Source: Streptococcus mitis (GTDB taxonomy: Bacteria; Bacillota; Bacilli; Lactobacillales; Streptococcaceae). Taken from it: 64,000 nucleotides of DNA. The first letter of the stretch is position 1. Each line of letters opens with the position of its first letter. The stretch lies in NCBI RefSeq assembly GCF_023109105.1, contig NZ_JALDTZ010000003.1, positions 62,001 through 126,000 on the forward strand. Reading direction: 5' to 3'. The notes beneath the pieces were generated by a model. The model worked only from the letters and a program-made list of their open reading frames with translations, ran no database searches and was not told the origin of the DNA. Of this stretch, positions 36,639 through 45,156 are shown in pieces. The position numbers and the translations under genes were made by a program.

Positions 36639-37902
36639 TGAATCTAAAATAATCGAATTACTTCAAAGAAGAATTATTGAGGAATGGGACATTAAAATAA
36701 AAAGTGATACGATATATAACTCTTATGAAAACTACTCTCTAGCTGCGGGCTTACCAGGTGTAATATTGCTATTATCAGAAATTAATTATGATGAATATAA
36801 AGACCAAATCGATAGCTATCTTACATATATTGTCAAAATATTATCAAATAATGGTATTGTATCTAGCTCTCTGTATTCAGGTGCTGCAGGTTTAGCATTA
36901 AGTTTATTGCATTTAGCAAATAAGGATCAGAATTACTCTGATTTAATAAATAGCATTGATAATTATATCTGTTATTTTGTAGAGGATTCAATACATCATA
37001 TAGATGTAGATACGCTGTCTCCCTTGAATTATGATATAATTGAGGGAATATCTGGAATACTAGTATATTTACTGATTAAAGATGATGAAAAATTTAATGA
37101 TATTATTTCTGATATCATTAATAAACTAGTTGATTTGTTTGAAAATAATCAAGGTCTTCCTCCATATTATGTTAAATCCCAAAATCAATTATCAATCATA
37201 GAAAGTGAGATTTTTCCTAATGGGTGCTTGAATTTAGGAGTAGCACATGGTTTGGCAGGAGTAGGTATAATGGTAGCTATTGCTTGCATTAAGGGATTTA
37301 CAAATTCAAAAACAAAAAGATTTTTAAAAAATATTATTGAAATATATGATAGGTTAGAAATAGCAGATGGTACTAATCAATATAAGTGGAAATCGGCTAT
37401 TGATATGGACGAATATAATAACGGTAGTTCTTTAGACGACAAAGAATATTATAGAGATGCTTGGTGTTATGGTAGTCCAGGTATCAGTTTACTCTATCTG
37501 TATGTAGGAGTATTTTTGAAGGATCAAAAATTGGTAGAAAAATCAAAGAACATTTTGATTACTTCACTGAAATGTCCAGTGGGTGTAAAATCCTCTATAT
37601 TATGTCATGGATATTCTGGGTTATATGAAATCGGTTTTTTATACAAACAAATTTTTAAAGAAGAACCTTGGGATAAGTATTTGTTCATAATTAAAGAAAA
37701 AATATTAAGTAGTTTTACACTATCAAAAAAGTTTGGTTTTGAGGAAGATAGCTATTATTCTGAAGGAAATGAAGGTAGTGTTAAATTTTTGGATGGGAGC
37801 TTGGGAATTATTTTGACTTTACTTCATATCCAAAATAAGTCTGTAATGACATATTGGAGAGAGGCGTTATTGATTTTTGATAATTTAACTATAGAAAATT
37901 AG
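36631..37902 (+). CDS. lanC: Lanthionine cyclase LanC
   Basis: This 423-residue protein (NisC 418) joins Cys thiols to dehydrated residues. Zinc ligands are the Cys of DAWCYGSPGIS and the Cys-His pair of ILCHGYSGL; the conserved LGVAHGLAG and EGISGILVYL segments belong to the alpha-toroid. I select ATG 36631, seven bases after AGAGGAG, rather than ATG 36625, which is too close to it. It overlaps lanT and is followed after ten bases by lanI. Confidence 0.94.
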   Translation: MYDESKIIELLQRRIIEEWDIKIKSDTIYNSYENYSLAAGLPGVILLLSEINYDEYKDQIDSYLTYIVKILSNNGIVSSSLYSGAAGLALSLLHLANKDQNYSDLINSIDNYICYFVEDSIHHIDVDTLSPLNYDIIEGISGILVYLLIKDDEKFNDIISDIINKLVDLFENNQGLPPYYVKSQNQLSIIESEIFPNGCLNLGVAHGLAGVGIMVAIACIKGFTNSKTKRFLKNIIEIYDRLEIADGTNQYKWKSAIDMDEYNNGSSLDDKEYYRDAWCYGSPGISLLYLYVGVFLKDQKLVEKSKNILITSLKCPVGVKSSILCHGYSGLYEIGFLYKQIFKEEPWDKYLFIIKEKILSSFTLSKKFGFEEDSYYSEGNEGSVKFLDGSLGIILTLLHIQNKSVMTYWREALLIFDNLTIEN

Positions 37903-37912
37903 GAGGAGAACA

Positions 37913-38578
37913 ATGAAATTCAAAAAGATTTATCTTTCCGTAATTTTTTTCTTAGGTTTACTTGGATTGACTGGATGTACATATGAGAAGTACGATGTTA
38001 AATTTTTCGACTCAAGTTATAATCGATTCGATTATAATGGAGAGCATTATGGTGTAACTAATCAATTAATTTCATATGAAGATATTGAAAGTAAAGTAAG
38101 CAATCATGATAATACTTTTGAAATCTCTTACGATGATTCCAATAATGAAATAAAGACTGATTTGTTAGAGATTGGTGACTTATATCAGACTAAGAATAGA
38201 GAATTAGCCATAAAAATTGATAGTACTTTCTATAAATGTAGATTACTTGATAATATTTCTAAAGAAGAACTTCTAAAAGTTTCTGACTTATTTAATGTTC
38301 GCTTAGTAGGAGGATTTGCTATCAATGAGCAAGAAGCCAGAGAGTTGAAGATAGGGGAACAATTATTTACAATTACTGAAGAAATTATTCCAAAAGAAGA
38401 GCTTAGTGCTACAGTTGCTAACTTAGATAATCAAGTGAAGTCAGTTACTAGATTATCAGGGGAGCACGAAAGTTGGAAATATGGAGAAATTTGTTCTTTA
38501 AAAAATCACTCTATCCACGAGAAAGTAGCAGTTAAATTGAACGGAGAATATCATTTAGCTTTCCTAAAAATTTTATGA
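37913..38578 (+). CDS. lanI: Lantibiotic self-immunity lipoprotein LanI (putative)
   Basis: This 221-residue protein has a lipoprotein signal peptide with the lipobox LGLTGC (Cys near residue 22) and is otherwise hydrophilic. Position directly after lanC and its lipoprotein nature match NisI (245 residues), which binds lantibiotic at the cell surface. LanI proteins are poorly conserved, so the assignment rests on context. AGGAGG precedes the ATG. The two halves look loosely similar in layout (YxxL/Ixxx(D/E)-rich), as in two-domain NisI. Confidence 0.8.
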   Translation: MKFKKIYLSVIFFLGLLGLTGCTYEKYDVKFFDSSYNRFDYNGEHYGVTNQLISYEDIESKVSNHDNTFEISYDDSNNEIKTDLLEIGDLYQTKNRELAIKIDSTFYKCRLLDNISKEELLKVSDLFNVRLVGGFAINEQEARELKIGEQLFTITEEIIPKEELSATVANLDNQVKSVTRLSGEHESWKYGEICSLKNHSIHEKVAVKLNGEYHLAFLKIL

Positions 38579-38580
38579 TA

Positions 38581-39140
38581 AGCCTGTACAAAAAGTTTTG
38601 AAAAGCAGAACAAGCATAATATCAAGAGCCTAATATTTATCCTTTCTTTTTTGATGTTAAGGGATATGAAAACATGCTTCTTAAAGTTTAAAAAGTTTCT
38701 AAAGCCAAATCCTTGACGTTTAATGTCTTTGATCAGCTTGTTAGTCGCTTCAAGATTTGCATTTGAATAAGATTCTTCTAAAGCATTTGCTAATGTAATT
38801 CTTATGTTTCATAAAAGTTCTAAATACAGTTTGAAAATAAGAATTGACAGTGTTTATGTTCTCCTCAATCAGTTCAAAGAACAACTTTTTATTCTTTTAT
38901 TGAAAATGAAATAAGAGGAGTTGATAAAGATTGTAGTGATATGCAAGTTCCTGAGAATAGCGAAGTGTTTTCTCGACTATTTCTCTTGGTGTTAGTGTTT
39001 GATGGAAGGTCTTGGAATAGAAAGGTTGCAGAGAAAGTTTACAACTATCCTTCTGGAAGATGCGCCAATGCTTCTTCAAAGAACGATAAGAGAGCGACTT
39101 TTTATCAAATTGATTCATCCTATTAAATGCGCGTTTTTAA
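38581..39140 (-). pseudogene. IS1167 (ISL3 family) transposase remnant
   Basis: The minus strand retains the transposase C-terminus in fragments: SLKKHWRIFQKDSCKLSLQP and LTPREIVEKTLRYSQELAYH (39118-38897), then LEATNKLIKDIKRQGFGF and NIKKERIN toward 38640. Frame breaks separate them and the N-terminal two-thirds is missing. It marks the right edge of the lan locus. Confidence 0.85.
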
Positions 39141-39202
39141 AAAAGCTCTGCTGAGATGTTTGATAATATGAAATCGGTTCAGAATAATTTTGGCATTAGG
39201 AA

Positions 39203-39283
39203 AAAAATCTTAAAAATCAGAAAAATGCATAGCATCAGGTGTTAAAAAATACTTGATACTATGCGTTTTATTGTGGGAAGAAT
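39203..39283. repeat. Second copy of the palindromic element of 2058-2138
   Basis: The arm CTTGATACTATGCGTTTT (39252-39269) and the following ATTGTGGGAAGA are identical to the first copy, and the left arm (39222-39239) has a few changes. It may have moved with the ISL3 relic or independently. Bases 39284-39524 contain no further gene. Confidence 0.65.
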
Positions 39284-39524
39284 TACTTCATTTTCTCCTG
39301 AAATTGAGTTTTTCTCCCATCTCTTTTTATTATATTTAAGAATATTTGAAGACAGTATTTTAGAAAACAATTATGGAGTTTTAATACGGAATATAGTATA
39401 AATGCTGATTCAAAGTGAGGTTTTGTATGTTTGTTGCTTTTGTTGAGTATAAGATTTATTAACTAAAGTCGAACTACAAAAATTAATTTTAGATGAACTG
39501 AACTGTAGACTTTGGAAAGTTCTC

Positions 39525-40421
39525 TTATTCGATTTCAGAATGAATTGCTGATACAGGATTAAAAGAACTAAGTATTTCTTTTTGTTTTGAATGAGATACG
39601 TGAGTATAGATTTGTGTGACTGATATAGAACTGTGTCCAAGAATTTGTTGAATGTATCGGATATCTACATCATTATCCAGAAGCATTGTTGCAAAACTAT
39701 GTCTAAACATATGTGGTGTAATAGTTCTAGATAAGTTATTTTGTTCAACGATTCTCTTTAAAATTAAACGTACACTTTGCTCTGACAATGGTTTTGGCGA
39801 ATGTTTCCCTGGAAATAGAAAATCATTGGATTCCTCCCCTATTTTATTTATATATGTTTCTAATAAATTGAAGGTTGTTTGATCTCCTAAAAAAAGGATA
39901 CGCTCTTTCTTACCCTTTCCTATAATATGGAGTGTCTTATTGGAAAGATTAATATCTTTGAGATGAATGTGACAAAGTTCAGAAATTCTGATACCTGTTG
40001 AAAGTAAAAGGGAAATAATTAGTAGATTTCTTTCAGCTTTTTGTTTTTGATACTCAGTTTTAGATATAACTACTCTCTGCTCTAAATATGAAAAAATATT
40101 TTTCAGAATATCATACGGAATCGTTTTAGGCAATATTTTTTCAGTTCTAAATTGAAAGCGTAATTGATTGAAGGGATTCTCTTCAATTATGTGCTGGTAT
40201 TTTAGATAGTTATAAAACACCTTCATACAAGCAATTTTTCTTCTTAATGTATTCGTTTTTATGTTAGATTGTGTCAACTGTTCTATATAGGATTCGACAT
40301 TATCATAGTTTGAGTTATAAAATTGCATAAGATCATTCTTATAAGCGCGAATCGTGTGTGAACTCAAACGCTTATGAGTTTTGCAATAATCTAAGTAAGT
40401 AGAAATAAGTTTATAATCCAT
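39525..40421 (-). CDS. Tyrosine recombinase (Xer/integrase family), likely invertase
   Basis: This 298-residue recombinase has an N-terminal SAM-like core-binding domain (about 1-85) and a catalytic domain with Arg in STGIRISELCHI, Lys in IGKGKKERIL, the His-x-x-Arg motif in TPHMFRHSFATMLL, His in ILGHSSISVTQIYTH and the nucleophile Tyr in that last block. I start at ATG 40421 with AAGGAG upstream, rather than an upstream TTG. It reads away from the 40-bp inverted repeat that begins 56 bases upstream of its start. Its short size and lack of an arm-binding domain fit an XerC/D-like invertase rather than an ICE integrase. Confidence 0.9.
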   Translation of the reverse strand: MDYKLISTYLDYCKTHKRLSSHTIRAYKNDLMQFYNSNYDNVESYIEQLTQSNIKTNTLRRKIACMKVFYNYLKYQHIIEENPFNQLRFQFRTEKILPKTIPYDILKNIFSYLEQRVVISKTEYQKQKAERNLLIISLLLSTGIRISELCHIHLKDINLSNKTLHIIGKGKKERILFLGDQTTFNLLETYINKIGEESNDFLFPGKHSPKPLSEQSVRLILKRIVEQNNLSRTITPHMFRHSFATMLLDNDVDIRYIQQILGHSSISVTQIYTHVSHSKQKEILSSFNPVSAIHSEIE

Positions 40422-40449
40422 AAAAATCTCCTTTATCAATAATCATGCT

Positions 40450-40455
40450 ATTATA
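40450..40455 (-). promoter_or_regulatory. -10 element of the recombinase gene
   Basis: TATAAT on the minus strand lies 29 bases ahead of the ATG. Its -35 region would overlap the neighbouring inverted repeat, so recombinase binding there could repress its own gene. Confidence 0.45.
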
Positions 40456-40476
40456 AACTTATTTGGATGCTTTGTA

Positions 40477-40516
40477 TAGTGATAATAAATAGTTATCACT
40501 AGGAGAATACTATGGA
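40477..40516 (+). repeat. Left inverted repeat with recombinase core site
   Basis: Bases 40477-40501 form the perfect dyad TAGTGATAA-TAAATAG-TTATCACTA (9-bp arms, 7-bp centre). The next 15 bases contain AGGAG and the ATG of the prenyl-synthase-like gene. All 40 bases recur in inverted orientation at 42521-42560. Confidence 0.85.
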
Positions 40517-41489
40517 GAATACTATGGAAAAGACACAAAAAATTACGTTAAATAGTGAAGAAAAAGATTTTTTGTTCACTATTGATTCTAGGATTAAATC
40601 AATACTGCTTGAACTACCAGTACAATATCATGAGATACTTCAAGTGGTGAATGGGAGTCGTTTCAGACCATTGTTAACATATTATGGTTATAAATTGTTT
40701 TCTGAGAATCTAAATGAAAAAGTTTACAAATCTGCAATAGCTATTGAGTTAATTCATAAATCCTCTATTATTATTGATGATATTATAGATCAAGACGATA
40801 AAAGACATAGCATATACACAGTACATAAGCAATATTCTATTGATGAAGCCTTAGTAATCACAGTTTTTTTATTAGGAAAGTGTATTGAATTATTATCTGA
40901 AATTGATGATTCTACGATTAGGATATTTAGCCAAATGATTATTAGAATGTGTCAGGGAACAATACAAGAATTAAATATTGATATTAATGTAAGCATTGAT
41001 AAAATAAAAGAAATCTTAGATAACCAAACTTCACAAGTTATTCAAAATTGTTTAGTGATTGGTATGAAATCATATGATCCTGAATTAGACAATCAACATT
41101 TAGCAATTATTGGTTATAAATTAGGCTACTTATTTCAATTACTAAATGATTGCGAAGCATACTTTAATCCTGAGTTCACTGTAAAATACAAAGGGAATCA
41201 TAATTTTGATATTAATAAAAGTAGGAAAAATTTATGTTACGTTTACCTTGAACAGTTTCTCTCTAATAAAGAAAAATTGAGACTTCAGAATAAAGATAAG
41301 GTGACTAATATAGAAATTCTATTGAATAAATATAGTGTGTTAAAACATATAAAAAATGAAGTTTCGTTAATTGAGTTTGATATTAAAAAACAATGTGAAG
41401 TTTTAGAAAAAAATCACTCTATGGAAAGATTAAATTATTTTATTGATTATTCAATTAAATTAGCGAAGGTGAGAGCGGGGATTTATTAA
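40512..41489 (+). CDS. Prenyl diphosphate synthase-like protein (possibly ComQ-like)
   Basis: This 325-residue all-helical protein belongs to the trans-isoprenyl diphosphate synthase fold. The first Asp-rich motif is intact (IIIDDIIDQDDKRHS), and the N-terminal substrate block NGSRFRPLLTYYGY is recognisable. The second motif is degenerate (QLLNDCEAYF in place of QxxDDxxD). This resembles ComQ-type peptide prenyltransferases more than housekeeping enzymes, but a ComX-like substrate is not evident nearby. Its Shine-Dalgarno site and start codon lie in the left inverted repeat; a second in-frame ATG occurs at 40524 after a 12-base duplication. Confidence 0.7.
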   Translation: MENTMEKTQKITLNSEEKDFLFTIDSRIKSILLELPVQYHEILQVVNGSRFRPLLTYYGYKLFSENLNEKVYKSAIAIELIHKSSIIIDDIIDQDDKRHSIYTVHKQYSIDEALVITVFLLGKCIELLSEIDDSTIRIFSQMIIRMCQGTIQELNIDINVSIDKIKEILDNQTSQVIQNCLVIGMKSYDPELDNQHLAIIGYKLGYLFQLLNDCEAYFNPEFTVKYKGNHNFDINKSRKNLCYVYLEQFLSNKEKLRLQNKDKVTNIEILLNKYSVLKHIKNEVSLIEFDIKKQCEVLEKNHSMERLNYFIDYSIKLAKVRAGIY

Positions 41490-41492
41490 AAT

Positions 41493-41526
41493 AAAAGAGC
41501 AGAGATTGGAATTCTCTGCTCTTTTA
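41493..41526. terminator. Bidirectional terminator inside the invertible segment
   Basis: AAAAGAGCAGAGA and TCTCTGCTCTTTT form a 13-bp perfect stem with A- and T-tracts on opposite sides, so it ends transcription of both convergent genes. Confidence 0.9.
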
Positions 41527-41532
41527 ACAACA

Positions 41533-42525
41533 CTAATTTTGTGATAAAAATGGTTGAAGTAACCTATATAGATTTATCAAAATGGGGATGTAACCTATCG
41601 GATTGAGTGTTTTTCCATTGAATAACTGTGGAAAGTTCGGGGAATCTTTATAGAGTTTAAATAGTTCAATATAATCTTTATTAAGTTGTTTATTACTGTA
41701 ATCAGTAATATCATATTCCTTTAGTTGCATTATTTTTATTTTTTTTATTATCTCTTTAATATATTTCTTCCAAAGATAGTCAAAAATTAAATAACCAAAG
41801 CCAATCAGTATAAAAATTATTCCCCAAGTAATTATAAATACTAGGTTATTAGGTGTATCTATTATTAATGTATATCCGGTAAATTTAATAGCAGATAGTG
41901 GAGTGGTTAAATAGAATAGAGCAGTATAAGCAATACCTAAAATTCCAAAATAATTACTAAATGAACTCATACTATCGGTAAATTTAACTATCCAATCACA
42001 TTCAGATGGATTATGCAGGGAAATTGGTACTAATGAAATAAACTCTAATTTTGAAATTTTCCTTAATGTGAGAATATAAAGTATATACTTTAAATACAGT
42101 TGTATTGCAATAAATACAGTTAGAATTAAAGTAATTGCACCATAGATTGTAATTAGCTCCTGCAAGATAAGAACCTTTAATAATACTAGAGAAATGAAAT
42201 AAATTAAACCAATTACAAAACAAATAGATATATTATACCATTTGTTTAGATAACTATTATTTTTACTGAATACTGGAAATAGTGGAAGATTATTGACTTT
42301 AGTACCTGAAATAGATGTTTTAAGGATTATTTCTTTTTTCATTAAATTTTGATATGTGATAATCTGGGCTAACAATAGAGAATTCATCCCGAAAACATAT
42401 ATATAATTGTATTTTAATGATGAATCAAAAATTGATACTATAATTCCAATAAAAACCCAACAAGTAAAAATAATTGTCCAAAAACATTTTTGAGATAAAA
42501 TTTTATCAATTATTTTTATTTCCAT
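41533..42525 (-). CDS. Polytopic membrane protein of unknown function
   Basis: This 330-residue protein shows about six hydrophobic segments (near 13-33, 40-55, 97-118, 124-148, 190-212 and 228-250), followed by a lysine-rich cytoplasmic stretch and a tail ending LLQPFLSQN. I do not recognise a family. Its start codon and AGGAGAATACT leader are inside the right inverted repeat, and a TGG-TATACT extended -10 lies just outside it, so it is probably the expressed gene in the present orientation. Pairing with a prenyl-synthase-like gene suggests alternative states of one surface or signalling trait. Confidence 0.75.
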   Translation of the reverse strand: MEIKIIDKILSQKCFWTIIFTCWVFIGIIVSIFDSSLKYNYIYVFGMNSLLLAQIITYQNLMKKEIILKTSISGTKVNNLPLFPVFSKNNSYLNKWYNISICFVIGLIYFISLVLLKVLILQELITIYGAITLILTVFIAIQLYLKYILYILTLRKISKLEFISLVPISLHNPSECDWIVKFTDSMSSFSNYFGILGIAYTALFYLTTPLSAIKFTGYTLIIDTPNNLVFIITWGIIFILIGFGYLIFDYLWKKYIKEIIKKIKIMQLKEYDITDYSNKQLNKDYIELFKLYKDSPNFPQLFNGKTLNPIGYIPILINLYRLLQPFLSQN

Positions 42526-42560
42526 AGTATTCTCCTAGTGATAACTATTTATTATCACTA
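42521..42560 (-). repeat. Right inverted repeat with recombinase core site
   Basis: This is the reverse complement of 40477-40516 over 40 bases. It holds the dyad at 42536-42560 with central CTATTTA (TAAATAG on the minus strand) and the start region of the membrane-protein gene. Confidence 0.85.
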
Positions 42561-42568
42561 GTATACCA
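42560..42568 (-). promoter_or_regulatory. Outer promoter firing into the invertible segment
   Basis: On the minus strand TGG precedes TATACT, an extended -10, placed directly outside the right repeat. No good -35 is seen. The equivalent position outside the left repeat reads TATAGT without TGn. Confidence 0.5.
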
Positions 42569-42763
42569 TAAATTCATTTTTAGTAGTTTGATTTGTATAA
42601 TGATTTTTTAGTCTTGAATTGTCACGTTAAGTGCATATTTTCTCTTGTGAATTTTGATAAGGATATTTAATTTATAAAAGGAAATTTTATAGTATAGTTG
42701 TGATTTTTATATTTTCAGTTTAAGCAAAATAGTGGTGGTATGCTATATGTTTTTCTTTGTTAA

Positions 42764-42772
42764 TGGTATAAT
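42764..42772 (+). promoter_or_regulatory. Extended -10 promoter
   Basis: TGG-TATAAT about 38 bases before the TTG start of the next gene. Bases 42569-42763 show nothing else. Confidence 0.5.
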
Positions 42773-42809
42773 GTAATATATAGAGAGAGTTATTTATCGA
42801 GGTTAGAAT

Positions 42810-44579
42810 TTGGCAAATAATAGACAAATTGAGACATTAGGTGTTTCATATCTGACAACATTCATAAATAGATATAGTTTACTTCAGACTTATTTTGATA
42901 GTAATGATAAAACTCCAGTCTGGGATGGTGAGATTCATGTTCTTAAAACTTCTAGTGAGAAAAGAAGTGAAATATTTGGTAAAGTGCCTGTTCAAATTAA
43001 AGCTACAAGGCAACAGAAGAATAAATTGAAATCCTTCTCGTTGGACATAAGTGATTTAGAATTATATTCAAAAAATGGTGGTGTAGTTTTATTCGTAGTT
43101 TGGTTAAGCGAGGATGGTGATTTAAGAAATATCTACTATAAATCATTACCTCCTCTTTCTATAAAGAAGCTGATTAAAAAAAGTAATTTAAAAAATAAAA
43201 CAACAAGCAATAAGAAACTTTCTGTACAGATTCATGAATTAGACGAACAAAAACTGTACCCTATGCTAGTCGATTTTATAACAAATAGTCGTAAGCAATA
43301 TAGCTTCATAAATGTTGATGGTATTTCAGTTGAAGATATCTCTGATGATAGTAACCTTAAATTCTATTATTATGGTCAAGAAAAAGGAGAGATCTTTAAC
43401 TATCAGGAAGAAAATGATCTCTTCATTTATTATAAAGATCCTTTAACTGGTATTGAAGTACCACTTGAAAATACAATAAAGGTTGTCGAAACTTACGAGG
43501 AAACAGATCTAATTATTACAATCGGGAATACTATTTTTCAAAATGTAAAAAGGCATAGATTCCCTGATGGGAGTGTACAACTCCATTTTGGTGAAGGTTT
43601 TAAAATGTCATTTGATGTTAAGAAGAAACAATTCACATTTAACTACACAAGACCTAATATGTTATCAAAAGCTATAAAGTGCACTCAGGCACTTCAAGAA
43701 CTAGGAAAATTCGGATATTGCAAGCTCAATGGTAATACAATAGAACTAGATGAACAGTCAATATTGGATATTACTTCACGTGATTTAGAGACTGAGATAG
43801 AGGAATTGATACAGATTTCAAACTTCATGGAAAATATGGGGATACAAAAAGAGGTTGATCTAACTTACTTTGATAAACAATCTCTAAGAAATCTAAATAT
43901 TCTCAATTTAGGCCTTATTCTAAAGAAGAAAGTTGCCTTAAATTATAATGAATCAAAATTACTTCACCTAAGAATTGCTAATATCCACATTATTACCTTA
44001 TATGACTTTGAGACAGATAATATTGGAACTATGATAGACATTTTTACTGAAACTCCGTGGTGCAGGAGAGGTGAAGGTGAAGATTCGTCCTACATTTCAA
44101 TATTTGAAGTTTTAGAACCAAATGACTGGCTAAAAATAGATAATTGTGATTTTGATTCGGTTATTGCCTCTTACCAAATATTAGTTGATAATCAATTGAA
44201 ATATGAATGTACTAACAACACTATTTTAAAAATAGTTGTGGCTGCTGACAAGGCAGAAGATGTTTCTAGAAGTGAGTTATTGCTTAATTGGGCACAATTT
44301 CTTTCTGACTGGAACTTAAAATACTCCAAAAATTATGAGATGGCTATAATAAATGACCTTCAAATAAAATCTAGAGTTCGTAAATTAAACAGCAAAGAAA
44401 TGGAGATTCTGAGCAACATTTTAGTAAATAGTAATGATAACTATGAACTTTGTTTCGGTTCATCAGTATTATTAAAATCGAAACCACAAGCTGATTTGTT
44501 TTGGAACAAACTGGATAATGATACAAAAGAAAGCTATAAAGACTTTCCTATTTATACTTTATATATGAAATTATCGTAA
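42810..44579 (+). CDS. DUF4365-like (PD-(D/E)XK nuclease-type) protein
   Basis: This 589-residue protein has an N-terminal domain of about 160 residues with the arrangement WDGEIHVL followed by PVQIKATR, the Asp and Q/E-x-K pattern of DUF4365 nuclease-like domains. The rest (about 160-589) is not recognised and includes a beta-rich middle and helical end. Such domains occur in bacterial defence genes. Translation starts at TTG 42810 after GAGG, the best start given the MANNRQIETLGVSYL block. A 94-residue partner follows after 28 bases. Confidence 0.65.
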   Translation: MANNRQIETLGVSYLTTFINRYSLLQTYFDSNDKTPVWDGEIHVLKTSSEKRSEIFGKVPVQIKATRQQKNKLKSFSLDISDLELYSKNGGVVLFVVWLSEDGDLRNIYYKSLPPLSIKKLIKKSNLKNKTTSNKKLSVQIHELDEQKLYPMLVDFITNSRKQYSFINVDGISVEDISDDSNLKFYYYGQEKGEIFNYQEENDLFIYYKDPLTGIEVPLENTIKVVETYEETDLIITIGNTIFQNVKRHRFPDGSVQLHFGEGFKMSFDVKKKQFTFNYTRPNMLSKAIKCTQALQELGKFGYCKLNGNTIELDEQSILDITSRDLETEIEELIQISNFMENMGIQKEVDLTYFDKQSLRNLNILNLGLILKKKVALNYNESKLLHLRIANIHIITLYDFETDNIGTMIDIFTETPWCRRGEGEDSSYISIFEVLEPNDWLKIDNCDFDSVIASYQILVDNQLKYECTNNTILKIVVAADKAEDVSRSELLLNWAQFLSDWNLKYSKNYEMAIINDLQIKSRVRKLNSKEMEILSNILVNSNDNYELCFGSSVLLKSKPQADLFWNKLDNDTKESYKDFPIYTLYMKLS

Positions 44580-44607
44580 AATTAAAAGAGGTTGGAAGAA
44601 AAAACAT

Positions 44608-44892
44608 ATGGAAATAAAGAAAGTAATGTATTACAATACAGTGCCACAATTTTTAAAACCTAAATTAAATTATTTTGCAAGAGATTTTCTAAATGATTAT
44701 TTTGATCAGGTAGAAGATATAGAAGCAGGTTCTAATTTTGAAGTTGAAGTGGAGTATGAAGGTGATTTAGAAGTTTATTTTGTTAAGTTTATCTTTAGTA
44801 AAAAAGGTGGTGGAGTGTTTAGTGGTAATTCTGAAAATGAATTAGATATTTATTGCAATTATGAACTCAGCGCAACTGTAATTTTGGAATAA
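44608..44892 (+). CDS. Hypothetical 94-residue protein
   Basis: This acidic protein has alternating Asp/Glu and aromatic residues (FDQVEDIEAGSNFEVEVEYE, FVKFIFSKKGGG) that suggest a small beta-rich domain. It has no signal peptide. It follows the DUF4365-like gene closely and is probably cotranscribed; a cognate inhibitor or accessory protein is possible. Family unknown. Confidence 0.6.
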   Translation: MEIKKVMYYNTVPQFLKPKLNYFARDFLNDYFDQVEDIEAGSNFEVEVEYEGDLEVYFVKFIFSKKGGGVFSGNSENELDIYCNYELSATVILE

Positions 44893-45128
44893 AAAAGGAA
44901 TTAAAAATAAAAGGTAATATCAAAATAAAAAAGATATACATCACTAAGAAAAAAATTGTGATCAAAATTAATATAGATCAAAGTAGATTCTGGAATGGTC
45001 TATTTTATATATATTTAAGAAGTTTGAAGTGTATTTTCCTGACAGATACAATAGTATACTAGATTAGTGAGAAGATGCTAAATTTTCTTAATTTTATCAA
45101 TTAATATATTGAAAAGTATAAAATAGTA

Positions 45129-45137
45129 TGCTATAAT
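45129..45137 (+). promoter_or_regulatory. Extended -10 promoter of the choline-binding operon
   Basis: TGC-TATAAT lies 20 bases before the protease ATG, with TTAGGAGGA between. Bases 44893-45128 show no gene. Confidence 0.55.
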
Positions 45138-45156
45138 CACATTAGGAGGATCAATA

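Larger units (their letters stand above)
40477..42560. other. Putative invertible DNA segment
   Basis: The 2.08-kb segment is bounded by identical 40-bp inverted repeats and contains two convergent genes separated by a symmetrical terminator. The adjacent tyrosine recombinase supplies the likely catalyst. Recombination between the repeats would reverse the block and swap which gene is next to each outer promoter. Confidence 0.75.

Noticed and set aside
38941-39126. Plus-strand ORF in the ISL3 relic
   Set aside because: The opposite strand gives clear transposase sequence over the same bases.
39525-40421. The recombinase as the integrase of the tRNA-Thr island or of the ICE
   Set aside because: It is short, lies 17.8 kb from the tRNA and 13 kb from the ICE regulators, and neighbours matching 9-7-9 inverted sites, so an invertase role fits better. 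An integrase role is not fully excluded.
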